Below are positions 9,374-17,331 of a stretch of 64,000 nucleotides of DNA, piece by piece (positions within the stretch are counted from its first letter, which is position 1; each line of letters starts with the position of its first letter). Source of the DNA: Robbsia andropogonis (lineage in GTDB: Bacteria > Pseudomonadota > Gammaproteobacteria > Burkholderiales > Burkholderiaceae); the NCBI RefSeq assembly GCF_000970345.1, contig NZ_LAQU01000001.1, forward strand, positions 248,001 to 312,000, given 5' to 3'. Position numbers and translations under genes: made by a program. The notes beneath the pieces are model-generated. The model was not told where the DNA came from and searched no databases. It saw only the letters and a program-made list of their open reading frames with translations.

Positions 9374-10072
9374 TCAGACCACCTTGACGGTAAACTCCCC
9401 CACGCCGTCGATCACCCCGTGCATCACATCGCCGCGCACGATCTTGCCGACGCCTTCCGGCGTGCCGGTGAGGATCAGGTCGCCGGGGAACAACTCGAAC
9501 AGGCCAGACAGGTATTCGATCGTCTCGGCCACCGACCAGATCATGTCGGACAGGTCGCCGCGCTGACGCTCGTCACCGTTGACCTCCAGGAAAATCGCAC
9601 CCTTCGAAGGATGACCGATATCGGCGACGCGATGGATCGGACCAATGGGTGCCGAATGATCGAAGCCCTTTGCTGTTTCCCAAGGGCGCCCCAACTTCTT
9701 GGACACGGTCTGTAAATCCCGACGTGTCATGTCCAGACTTAGCGCATAGCCATAGACATGATCCAATGCCTGGGCGGCCGGGATATTTTTTCCACCCTTG
9801 CCGATGGCCGCCGCCAGTTCCAATTCGAAATGCACGTCATCGGACTTCGTTGGATAGGGGAAAACGCCTTCGGTGCCTGGCGCGACGTAGACCACCGCGT
9901 CGGACGGCTTACCGAAAAAGAACGGTGGTTCGCGGTCCGGGTCATGTCCCATTTCACGCGCGTGTGCTGCGTAGTTGCGGCCTACGCAATAGATCCGGCG
10001 TACCGGAAAGTCGGCATCGGTGCCCGCCACCGGAACGGCTGCCTGGACCGGGGGTTCGATAACATAGGCCAT
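9374..10072 (-). CDS. Fumarylacetoacetate hydrolase (FAH) family protein
   Basis: FAH-fold metal-dependent hydrolase or isomerase of 232 residues, similar in layout to acylpyruvases and hydroxyhepta-diene-dioate isomerases. Seen in the sequence: RIYCVGRNYAAHAREMG near residue 27 (the conserved GRNY motif), PFFFGKPSDAV, the metal ligands in HFELELAAAIGK (ExE), and GDLILTGTPEGVG near the end. The ATG at 10072 has a GGGAG ribosome site 7 bp upstream and is preferred over the adjacent GTG at 10075. Small stand-alone FAH proteins may act on acylpyruvates or oxaloacetate-type diketones, but the substrate cannot be assigned from sequence. Confidence 0.88.
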   Translation of the reverse strand: MAYVIEPPVQAAVPVAGTDADFPVRRIYCVGRNYAAHAREMGHDPDREPPFFFGKPSDAVVYVAPGTEGVFPYPTKSDDVHFELELAAAIGKGGKNIPAAQALDHVYGYALSLDMTRRDLQTVSKKLGRPWETAKGFDHSAPIGPIHRVADIGHPSKGAIFLEVNGDERQRGDLSDMIWSVAETIEYLSGLFELFPGDLILTGTPEGVGKIVRGDVMHGVIDGVGEFTVKVV

Positions 10073-10275
10073 CACAAGTCTCCCAAGAACATCTCAAAAA
10101 GCGATCGGATCGCAATACGAATGTAGCAACCGGCGGCCACCTCCGCCACGGGCGGCCATACTGCCAGGGGGGCGAGCAGATCGTCCCGTGACCATCCTCC
10201 ATGGGACATCGCCGCAAGCCTGGCCGATGAAAGCGCTATAGTACTCGCGACAGCCGTTATTCACCGAAATCGAAC

Positions 10276-11361
10276 ATGCAATCCTCCCCTACCGCCGCTG
10301 CCTCCGCCACACCCGCTTCCGCCCCGGACGGAAGCGCCTTCCGCTGCGCGCACCTGATCAAGGAAATCGGGCGCGGCGCCCGCGGCGCGCGGGCACTGTC
10401 CCGCGATGACACGGAGGCGTTGTTTACCGCCATTCTGGATGGCCGCGTCGATGATGTGGCACTGGGTGCGCTGTTGATGGCGTACCGCATCAAAGGGGAG
10501 ACGCCTGACGAGTTAGCCGGCATGCTCGCCGCCGCGCAAACGCGCGTCAACGCGATCCCGTTTCCGTGCGATGGCGTGGAAACGGTCGCGGAGACAGCCG
10601 CCTCGCATCGCGCCACTGGATGGTTGCGTCCGGTATCGATCCCGTCTTATAACGGCGCCCGGAAGATGGCGAACCTCGTGCCGCTACTGGCGGCGATGTT
10701 GGCACAGCGGGGCGTTCCCGTTGTCGTACACGGCGTCCGCGACGACCCCGGCCGGGTGACGAGCGCGGCTATCTTCACGGCAATGGGGTTGCCCCCGGTC
10801 GCGTCGGCGGACGATGCGACGGAACGGTTAAGGGAAGGCAAACCCGTCTTCGTGCCAATCGATGTGCTGTCGCCAGGGCTGGATCGGCTGCTGAAACTGC
10901 GCGCGACGATGGGCGTACGTAACAGCGCCCATACCCTTGTCAAATTGCTGGATGTGTTCGCCTATCCGGAGGGCAGGCATGGCATACGCCTGGTCAACTA
11001 CACGCACCCCCCCTATCGCGACAGTCTGGCCGGCCTGTTCGCGGCGCATCCGTCGCTGGCACGCGGCGATATCCTGCTGGCGCGCGGCACGGAAGGAGAA
11101 GCCGTGGCGGATGTTCGGCGTCAAGTACAGATCGATCGGCTGAAAGAGGGGGCTGCCGATGTGCTGGTGCCCTCCAGCCGTAGCGACGACGTGCCCGACG
11201 ATCCCGCAATGCTGCAATTGCCCGACGCCGCGCAGGCGATGGACGCACATGCCACGGCGGCATGGATTACGGCGGCGCTGGCCGACGCCACGCGGATTCC
11301 GGCCGGCATCGCGCGACAAGTGACGCAGATCGTGGCGATTGCCAGCGACGGCGGGCGCTAG
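10276..11361 (+). CDS. ybiB: YbiB-type (TrpD2-family) nucleic-acid-binding protein
   Basis: Homologue of anthranilate phosphoribosyltransferase (TrpD) that belongs to the YbiB/TrpD2 group, 361 residues. Members known from E. coli bind DNA non-specifically and do not complement TrpD. The TrpD-like two-domain layout is visible: an N-terminal helical segment (IKEIGRGARGARALSRDDT, LLMAYRIKGETPDELAGML), then the central PSYNGARKMANLVPLLAAML and GVRDDPGRVTSAAIF segments, and VRNSAHTLVKLLD. The glycine-rich GTGGD PRPP loop of true TrpD is missing. It is alone on the plus strand and convergent with pagL. Confidence 0.85.
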   Translation: MQSSPTAAASATPASAPDGSAFRCAHLIKEIGRGARGARALSRDDTEALFTAILDGRVDDVALGALLMAYRIKGETPDELAGMLAAAQTRVNAIPFPCDGVETVAETAASHRATGWLRPVSIPSYNGARKMANLVPLLAAMLAQRGVPVVVHGVRDDPGRVTSAAIFTAMGLPPVASADDATERLREGKPVFVPIDVLSPGLDRLLKLRATMGVRNSAHTLVKLLDVFAYPEGRHGIRLVNYTHPPYRDSLAGLFAAHPSLARGDILLARGTEGEAVADVRRQVQIDRLKEGAADVLVPSSRSDDVPDDPAMLQLPDAAQAMDAHATAAWITAALADATRIPAGIARQVTQIVAIASDGGR

Positions 11362-11448
11362 TTCACGCGCCGCCACCATGCCGTCGGCGGCACGCGAACT
11401 CGGCCTCTTCGGCCAACGCATCAACCGAAAAGTCGGCCTTCAGCTCCG

Positions 11449-12018
11449 CTACTGGAAGTTGTATTGCACGTAGACTTGGTGAAAGTCGATCCCCGGATTG
11501 GGGCTCTTGATACTGGCGTTCGAGAGATGTTGAAACCGGTATCCCAGTTGATACTGCTGATGATTGCCGAATTTGACCCCCACGCCCACCATATCGGCGA
11601 ATTGGAACGCGGTGGACATCGTGTATGTATCCGACAATCTGGTATGTGTGAGTATGCGCACGCCTGCTCCCGCCTCCACATAGGGACGCCACGCACCTGA
11701 CGACTTTTCGAAACGCAACACCGGAGTGGCGCCGAATTCACCAATTGTCTTGGTGGCGCTGCTTCCCACATCCCAGTACACCGCATGGGCTTCACCGACG
11801 ACCGAAAAATTCCAGCCACCGATCTGCCACCACGTCAAATGTGGATCCCAGACAAGGCCTAGATCGTATTTTTGCGTGTGCACCTCATGATCGTTGGCAA
11901 AGCCATAAGCAAACTGCGCACCCCAGGTACTCGCCGCGTGAGCCAAGGTCGGCCCATACATGATTGCCGCAGCGCCCGCGATCAGTGCGCTGCGGAAAAT
12001 CCGTTTTGTAATTTGCAT
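11449..12018 (-). CDS. pagL: Lipid A 3-O-deacylase PagL
   Basis: PagL is an outer-membrane beta-barrel serine hydrolase that removes the 3-O-linked acyl chain of lipid A and so alters recognition of LPS. The 189-residue product has a signal peptide (cleavage likely after TLAHAAS, about residue 29), alternating barrel strands and a C-terminal aromatic residue region (VQYNFQ) suited to outer-membrane insertion. The active-site block FQHLSNASIKSPNPGIDF at about residues 160-177 contains the His-Ser pair and the N-P-G motif of the family. Neighbouring genes are unrelated. A segment of several hundred bases separates it from rpoH, which is divergent. Confidence 0.9.
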   Translation of the reverse strand: MQITKRIFRSALIAGAAAIMYGPTLAHAASTWGAQFAYGFANDHEVHTQKYDLGLVWDPHLTWWQIGGWNFSVVGEAHAVYWDVGSSATKTIGEFGATPVLRFEKSSGAWRPYVEAGAGVRILTHTRLSDTYTMSTAFQFADMVGVGVKFGNHQQYQLGYRFQHLSNASIKSPNPGIDFHQVYVQYNFQ

Positions 12019-12386
12019 CTACCGCTCCGTCGTCTACCTTCCGCGGTAATGAAGACCGCAGTCGTTCTTTTTAATATGTTTGATTACTCAAACCATTAGA
12101 CCAGACGTTCAGCGCATCACGTCTGACAGCTTGCCGCCCTTGGATGAAGATCGCGGGGACACATGCTGAATTCATTCTAAGCACTTTGGCGATTTGCTGC
12201 GGAAACGTCGGGGATACGGCTAAAATGAAGGGTTTCCGTAAGATTTAGAGACAAATCCCCGGTAAGTAGTACACGCTGCGCACTAGACGCGGACCGGCGC
12301 GGAGGCGTACCATAGACGTTACCCTATCGGTGAAGCATACCTGATAGTTTTTGAACTTTTCGTTCAGGGTTTTGTCCAATTGGCTA

Positions 12387-12413
12387 TTAGCACTCGGCAG
12401 CATTGAGTGCTAA
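12387..12413 (+). promoter_or_regulatory. CIRCE element (HrcA operator) upstream of rpoH
   Basis: TTAGCACTC, nine bases, then GAGTGCTAA: a perfect inverted repeat identical to the CIRCE consensus bound by the heat-shock repressor HrcA. It ends 62 bp before the rpoH start codon, so rpoH transcription is probably under HrcA control. Comparative studies have described CIRCE sites at rpoH in beta-proteobacteria. Confidence 0.95.
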
Positions 12414-12416
12414 TAT
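12387..12416 (+). promoter_or_regulatory. Candidate rpoH promoter embedded in CIRCE
   Basis: TTAGCA (12387-12392) and TAATAT (12411-12416) are spaced by 18 bp, a fair sigma-70 type pair formed by the two ends of the CIRCE repeat. Repressor binding would directly block RNA polymerase. The -35 hexamer is weak, so another promoter further upstream is possible. Confidence 0.5.
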
Positions 12417-12475
12417 CTCTCTGTCATGATGCTGCTGTTCGGCTATTTTTCTGACAAGCTAACCGAGGATTTCAC

Positions 12476-13396
12476 GTGAGCGAAGCCATGTCCCCTACCC
12501 TTTCAAGCGCGGCAGTGCGCGGCGGCGCGCTGGCGCTGGCGCCGAAGTCGTTGCTGACCGGGCACATCGGCAATATCGACGCTTATATACAAGCAGTAAA
12601 CCGGATTCCCCTGCTGACGCAGGCGGAAGAGACCCGGTTTGCCCGCGATTTCCGTGAACATCAGGACCTGGAATCGGCACGGCAACTCGTTCTATCGCAC
12701 TTGCGGCTGGTTGTATCGATTGCGCGGCATTATCTGGGCTATGGCCTGCCGCATGCCGACCTGATCCAGGAAGGCAATATCGGCTTGATGAAAGCGGTGA
12801 AGCGCTTCGATCCGGAGCAGAACGTGCGACTCGTATCGTATGCAATGCACTGGATCAAGGCCGAGATCCATGAATACATCCTGCGCAATTGGCGCCTGGT
12901 GAAGGTTGCAACCACGAAGGCGCAACGAAAGTTGTTCTTCAATCTGCGCAGCCACAAACAGGGCGCTCAGGCCTTCTCACCGGCCGAGATCGATGGCCTG
13001 GCAAAGGAATTGTCCGTCAAGCGTGAAGACGTGGCCGAGATGGAGCGTAGGCTGTCCGGCGGTGACATCGCCCTCGAAGGCCAGGTGGAAGACGGCGAAG
13101 AATCTTATGCGCCCATCGCTTACCTGTCGGATTCGCGGGCCGAGCCCAGCGAAGTATTGGAAACCCGTCAGTTCGATCGCCTACAATCGGATGGTTTGAG
13201 CACGGCTTTGGAGTCGCTCGACCAGCGCAGCCGCCGAATCATCCAGGCGCGCTGGCTGAACGTCGAGGATGACGGTAGCGGCGGTGCGACCCTGCATGAG
13301 CTGGCCGATGAATTCGGCGTCTCGGCGGAGCGTATTCGCCAGATCGAAGCCAGCGCCATGAAGAAGATGCGTGGCGCATTGAACGCGTTCGCCTGA
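12476..13396 (+). CDS. rpoH: RNA polymerase sigma factor RpoH (sigma-32)
   Basis: Alternative sigma factor that directs RNA polymerase to heat-shock promoters. The 306-residue protein shows region 2 (LRLVVSIARHYLGYGLPHAD, LIQEGNIGLMKAVKRFDPE, YAMHWIKAEIHEYILRNWRL), the RpoH box QRKLFFNLRSHKQ characteristic of sigma-32, and a region 4.2 helix-turn-helix (LHELADEFGVSAERIRQIEA). Translation can start at GTG 12476 or ATG 12488; homology does not decide. A CIRCE element upstream ties its expression to HrcA. It is convergent with the SCO1 gene, separated by only 25 bp that contain a GC-rich palindrome (GCGCCGCGGCCGCGGCGC). Confidence 0.96.
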   Translation: MSEAMSPTLSSAAVRGGALALAPKSLLTGHIGNIDAYIQAVNRIPLLTQAEETRFARDFREHQDLESARQLVLSHLRLVVSIARHYLGYGLPHADLIQEGNIGLMKAVKRFDPEQNVRLVSYAMHWIKAEIHEYILRNWRLVKVATTKAQRKLFFNLRSHKQGAQAFSPAEIDGLAKELSVKREDVAEMERRLSGGDIALEGQVEDGEESYAPIAYLSDSRAEPSEVLETRQFDRLQSDGLSTALESLDQRSRRIIQARWLNVEDDGSGGATLHELADEFGVSAERIRQIEASAMKKMRGALNAFA

Positions 13397-13421
13397 TCCC
13401 ACGCGCCGCGGCCGCGGCGCC

Positions 13422-14156
13422 CTACGCGGCGCCGGTGCGCTCCGGTGCTAGTAGAAGACGGGCATCGTGGACCCACCGGTCCACGCCCTCCCCATCCTTT
13501 GCATATAGCCTCAGGCGACCTTCAGGGTCAAACACGAAACTGGCTGCCGTATGGGCAATGCCGTAGTGCCCTGCGCCCGGCTGTGACATGGAAGCGCCGG
13601 CTGCAGATGTTGCGGGCGTCTTTGCCACATAGATGTGAAATTGCTTTGCCAACTGCTGGACGGCTGCATCGGTCTCCGGCCTGAGTGCAACAAAACCAGC
13701 ATCGAATGCCCGCACATATTCCGTCAATATAGCCGGCGTGTCGCGGTCGGGATCGACGGTGAGAAAAACGACTTGCAGGCGATTTCCATCGGCCCCCAGG
13801 CGCTCCTTGGCACGCGCCAGCTCGGCCAACGACGTCGGACAGACATCTGGACATTGCGCATAGCCGAACAACAGCACCACCACCTTGCCATGCCAGTCAG
13901 CAATCGTGCGCAAGGTGCCGTGGGAATCAGCAAGAGAGAAACGCGGATCGAAATCACGACTGCCCGTGATATCCAGATTGGCGAAATCCGCACCGCGTTT
14001 ACCGCAGCCGCCGAGGGCCGCGCTCATCAAGCCGAGCGGCGACAGGCAAAGGGGGCGTGACGCGCCAGCCGCACCAATGCACAAAAGCGCACGGCGACGG
14101 CCGGCGGACGCTGGTAAGGCCGCGTGGCATGGGGCGTGCCGGTTGGAGGAAGTCAT
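13422..14156 (-). CDS. SCO1/SenC-family copper chaperone lipoprotein
   Basis: SCO proteins are membrane-anchored thioredoxin-fold copper chaperones that help build the CuA site of cytochrome c oxidase. The copper ligands are visible as CPDVCP (residues about 122-127) after VVVLLFGYAQ, and a distal histidine occurs in GHYGIAHTAASFVFDPEG. An N-terminal basic and hydrophobic stretch ends in AALGGCGKRG, a plausible lipobox for periplasmic lipoprotein anchoring. It is the last gene of a minus-strand run ctaA-ctaB-SCO, 15 bp after ctaB. The oxidase subunit it would load is not encoded nearby. Confidence 0.92.
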   Translation of the reverse strand: MTSSNRHAPCHAALPASAGRRRALLCIGAAGASRPLCLSPLGLMSAALGGCGKRGADFANLDITGSRDFDPRFSLADSHGTLRTIADWHGKVVVLLFGYAQCPDVCPTSLAELARAKERLGADGNRLQVVFLTVDPDRDTPAILTEYVRAFDAGFVALRPETDAAVQQLAKQFHIYVAKTPATSAAGASMSQPGAGHYGIAHTAASFVFDPEGRLRLYAKDGEGVDRWVHDARLLLAPERTGAA

Positions 14157-14171
14157 GACCCCGGAGTGCGC

Positions 14172-15086
14172 TCAGGCAAACACGCCGTACAGCATCTGCG
14201 CGTAGTGATCGACGAGCAACGCCGCAAACAGCAAAGACAGGTAGACAATCGAGAAACGGAACGCCCGACGCGCCAGCGCATCGGAATAGTGGCGCCAGAT
14301 CTGCCATGAATAGCGCATGAAGACGCCGCCCAGGACGATGGCGCTCACCAAGTACAGATAGCCGCTCATCCGCGCCGCGAAAGGCATCAGCGTGACGGCG
14401 AACAGCGCGATCGTGTACAGCAGGATATGCAACCGTGTCAGTGCCTCGCCATGTGTATTTGGCAACATCGGCAATCCGGAACTCAGATAGTCCTTGCGGC
14501 GATAGAGCGCCAGCGCCCAGAAGTGGGGGGGCGTCCAGATGAAGATGATCAGCACCAGCAGCCAGGCTTCCGCGGGCACCGCACCCGTCGCGGCGGCCCA
14601 CCCTAGCGCGGGCGGCATCGCCCCCGACGCGCCGCCAATCACGATGTTTTGCGGTGTCGACGGCTTCAAGATCAATGTGTAGACGATCGCGTAGCCAACA
14701 AAGGTGACCACGGTCAACCACATCGTCAGCGGATTCGTGAATCGATACAGCACCCACATACCCACTCCGCCCAACACCGCTGAAAACGCCAGAATGCGGC
14801 GGCTGTCGAGTTGGCCGTTGGCAGAGGGACGCCAGGCGGTCCGGCGCATCATCGCGTCGACCTTTTGCTCGACCAGGCAGTTGACCGCGAACGCGGCGCC
14901 CGCGGTCATCCAGATGCCCACGGTGCCACCAATCAGCACGCGCCAGGACACCATGCCACGCGTCGACAGAAACATGCCGATGATGGCGCAGAACACCGCC
15001 AATTGCGTAACGCGCGGCTTGGTCAGTGCATAGTACTGCGCGGCGCGACTGCGCGGCACGGAGGAAAGAGTTGTGCTATCCATCAC
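14172..15086 (-). CDS. ctaB: Protohaem IX farnesyltransferase (haem O synthase)
   Basis: Integral membrane UbiA-family prenyltransferase (304 residues) that attaches a farnesyl group to haem B to give haem O, the precursor of haem A. The prenyl-diphosphate site reads [15 protein letters not shown] (about residues 68-82), matching CtaB/CyoE, and the second motif is [20 protein letters not shown] (about 135). About nine membrane helices are apparent. The start codon overlaps the stop of ctaA by 4 bp (15083-15086), so the two genes are probably translationally coupled. Confidence 0.96.
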   Translation of the reverse strand: MMDSTTLSSVPRSRAAQYYALTKPRVTQLAVFCAIIGMFLSTRGMVSWRVLIGGTVGIWMTAGAAFAVNCLVEQKVDAMMRRTAWRPSANGQLDSRRILAFSAVLGGVGMWVLYRFTNPLTMWLTVVTFVGYAIVYTLILKPSTPQNIVIGGASGAMPPALGWAAATGAVPAEAWLLVLIIFIWTPPHFWALALYRRKDYLSSGLPMLPNTHGEALTRLHILLYTIALFAVTLMPFAARMSGYLYLVSAIVLGGVFMRYSWQIWRHYSDALARRAFRFSIVYLSLLFAALLVDHYAQMLYGVFA

Positions 15087-16396
15087 TTGATCGGTGCGGG
15101 CGTGGCGCCATTATCGGCGCCCCTGCCCGATACGGCGGACGACGCGGAATCCGTTGAAAAAGCCGCCGCTTTTTGCGTAGGCGTCGAAGAGAGCGGTGCG
15201 GATCCCACTGGCGCCGCGTGATTCGAAAGGACGGCCGGGTGCGGCGCACCACGCGCAGGCGGCGTCGATCCGGCAGGTACACCGGTATCGGAATCCACGC
15301 CTGAACCGGCGTTTTCCACGGAACGCCAGCGTGCGGCCGACACGCGGTAGTTTAACATGACGAGGGTCAGCAACATGATGGCGGCACCGCCGTTATGCGC
15401 CACCGCGATCGGCAACGGCCACTTCAGCACGATGTTCGACATCCCGGTGAGGAACTGGACGATCGCGAGCGCGACGAGCAAACGCGCCGGTTGCCGCAGG
15501 GCCGGCGAGCGCTTCAGCATCCATCCGAGCCATGACAGATAGGCCACCACGACAATCGCGAACACCCGGTGCGTCCAGTGAATCGCCACCAATGCGGCCT
15601 GCGTGATCATCTCGCCATCCGCCCCCATCCCCAACTGACGCCACAAGTGGAAACCTTGGTGAAAGTCCATCGGCGGGACCCACTGACCGTTGCACAAGGG
15701 GAAATCCGTGCAGGCCAGGACCGCGTAATTGGTGCTGACCCAGCCACCCAGCGCAATCTGCACCGCCAGCAGCAACAAGCCGGCCCATACGGCAAACCGC
15801 CAGCGGCGTATACCTGGATCGAACGCGGGCTGCGGCGTTTGCGAGGCGGCAAACCATCCCAGCGCGCCAAGCAGCGTCAAGGCCAGCAACAGATGGGTTG
15901 TGACAATGACCGGCTGCAGCTTCAGCGTAACGGTCCACGCACCAAATGCCCCTTGCACCAAGACAAGTCCGAGAAGTCCTAAGGGCCAGCGAAGCGAGAT
16001 ACCCAGTGTCTTCCGGCGCGCGAACACGATGATGCCTTGTGTGATGATCAGCACGCCCAAAGCCATGCCGATGTAGCGATGGATCATTTCGATCCATGCT
16101 TTTGTCATCGTCACCGGTCCCGTCGGCATTGCCGTGGCGGCCTGATGAATGGCGTGACCGGCGCTGAATGGCGAGGCGGTACCGTAGCAGCCCGGCCAGT
16201 CCGGGCAACCCAGGCCGGAATCGGTCAACCGCGTGAAGCCGCCGAACATCACAAGGTCCAGCGTCAGGAACGTGGTGACCCAGAGCAACTTGCGGAACTT
16301 CGCCTTGTCACCCTTGACCAGGACATATGACAACGGCAATAGCGCGACGCACAGTCCGATGGCGGCAAGCTGGATGAAATGAGCGAGAGAAATCAT
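15083..16396 (-). CDS. ctaA: Haem A synthase with long C-terminal tail
   Basis: CtaA oxidises the C8 methyl of haem O to the formyl of haem A in the cytoplasmic membrane. The CtaA/COX15 pattern is seen: [22 protein letters not shown] near residue 52, [12 protein letters not shown] with the first haem-ligand histidine at about 105, [12 protein letters not shown], and later [16 protein letters not shown]. Eight membrane helices are evident. After the last helix (ending about residue 355) there is a hydrophilic Ser/Pro/Ala-rich tail of roughly 80 residues that the family normally lacks. It is followed by ctaB with a 4-bp overlap and preceded by a small COX2-like gene on the same strand. Confidence 0.95.
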   Translation of the reverse strand: MISLAHFIQLAAIGLCVALLPLSYVLVKGDKAKFRKLLWVTTFLTLDLVMFGGFTRLTDSGLGCPDWPGCYGTASPFSAGHAIHQAATAMPTGPVTMTKAWIEMIHRYIGMALGVLIITQGIIVFARRKTLGISLRWPLGLLGLVLVQGAFGAWTVTLKLQPVIVTTHLLLALTLLGALGWFAASQTPQPAFDPGIRRWRFAVWAGLLLLAVQIALGGWVSTNYAVLACTDFPLCNGQWVPPMDFHQGFHLWRQLGMGADGEMITQAALVAIHWTHRVFAIVVVAYLSWLGWMLKRSPALRQPARLLVALAIVQFLTGMSNIVLKWPLPIAVAHNGGAAIMLLTLVMLNYRVSAARWRSVENAGSGVDSDTGVPAGSTPPARGAPHPAVLSNHAAPVGSAPLSSTPTQKAAAFSTDSASSAVSGRGADNGATPAPIK

Positions 16397-16460
16397 CGTC
16401 TTAAAGGGTCTCCACGGCGACAGCGTAACGGGAAGATCGTCCCGCTACGCCACGCATGGA

Positions 16461-16733
16461 TCAGCCGGCGGATAGCGAAAACACCAGCCGCGTCGCCGGA
16501 ATGGCCATGCCGATGATGATGAGAAACGGCACAACGAGCCAGACCACTTCAACGGTCATGCTGCCATGGAAATTGGTGCCATCCTCGCTACGACCGCGAA
16601 TGCGGCGAAGCCGGAGGATGGAATAAAGCATCGCGACGAATACGCCCGCGAACACCAGCAAGCAGAACACCATCAGCGCGACATGAATGTCTAAAAGCGC
16701 ATGCAACCACTGCGCGAAGTCAAATGCGGCCAT
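16461..16733 (-). CDS. COX2 transmembrane-domain-only protein
   Basis: A 90-residue protein made of two membrane helices (LMVFCLLVFAGVFVAMLYSI and VVWLVVPFLIIIGMAIPATR). The arrangement H-x-x-L-M-V-F-C-L-L-V-F and T-V-E-V-V-W-x-x-x-P-F-L-I matches the transmembrane hairpin of cytochrome c oxidase subunit II. It has no signal peptide and stops just after the second helix, so the CuA domain is missing. The strong GGAGG site sits 5 bp before the ATG at 16733 (an ATG at 16736 is also possible), so it looks translated. It lies where coxB normally precedes the rest of the cox operon, upstream of ctaA-ctaB-SCO. It may be a remnant of coxB or a small assembly protein. Confidence 0.75.
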   Translation of the reverse strand: MAAFDFAQWLHALLDIHVALMVFCLLVFAGVFVAMLYSILRLRRIRGRSEDGTNFHGSMTVEVVWLVVPFLIIIGMAIPATRLVFSLSAG

Positions 16734-16736
16734 CAT

Positions 16737-17331
16737 TACCTCCCACCGGGGACCGGACCAGGCGCGCCAAATGTGGCGCGGTCACTTTCACACCAGCGTC
16801 GGCGCAACACCATACTGAATCAGGATGTGCCCGCCGTCCCTCCGGTACGAACTTCTCCGAAAATGGCGATCCAGCGCATGGTCGGCGTCATGCGACCAAG
16901 CGCCGCATTATAGGCGCCGCCCCACCACGGCAGCAACCGAGCACGCGCCCGGGTACGTGGCCACCCTGCTCCGCAGGCGCCGAAATGTCAGACACATCCG
17001 CCCGCATCGATCATGAAGGTAAGCGGAACTTGGCCGAATTTTCCGGGGTTTTGCCGCTATTTCATCGTTAGTCCACCCCGTTTTAACGCGGACCGGTTTT
17101 TATTCAGGGTCTCCCCTCATCTTTCGCGACCAAATGCCGCACCGCCCAAAACAATACAATGCGGCGGCAGCAACGATGTCATTTTGCGACGCTGTTCGAT
17201 ATCTCACGCGGGCGCATGCCCTACTGCAATGCGGCAGTGCAGCGTGCGCGCGACGGCGACGCCACACTCGCCTCCTGCCCTGCCGTGCGGCCTCATCCCG
17301 CGCGCGCTGCGGCGCGCACCAGGCGCTTCCA
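16737..17331. other. Gap at the expected position of the oxidase genes
   Basis: A 595-bp non-coding stretch between bioC and the COX2-like gene, both on the minus strand. Apart from the promoter at 16907-16936 no gene is evident in any frame, and no residual coxA, coxC or ctaG sequence was recognised. Confidence 0.6.
16907..16936 (-). promoter_or_regulatory. Candidate promoter of the COX2-like/ctaA/ctaB/SCO unit
   Basis: On the minus strand TTGCTG (16936-16931) and TATAAT (16912-16907) are separated by 18 bp, a good sigma-70 type promoter. It reads toward the COX2-like gene, whose ATG is about 175 bp downstream. Confidence 0.6.

Larger units (their letters stand above)
12019..12475. other. 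pagL/rpoH divergent intergenic region
   Basis: A 457-bp gap between the divergent starts of pagL and rpoH. Its only clear content is the CIRCE operator and the overlapping promoter near the rpoH end. The pagL-proximal half is AT-richer (TTTTTAATATGTTTGATTAC near 12070) and may hold the pagL promoter. No gene was found. Confidence 0.6.

Noticed and set aside
13397-13421. GC-rich palindrome between rpoH and the SCO gene as a terminator
   Set aside because: The stem is strong, but there is no T-run on either strand, so termination cannot be claimed.
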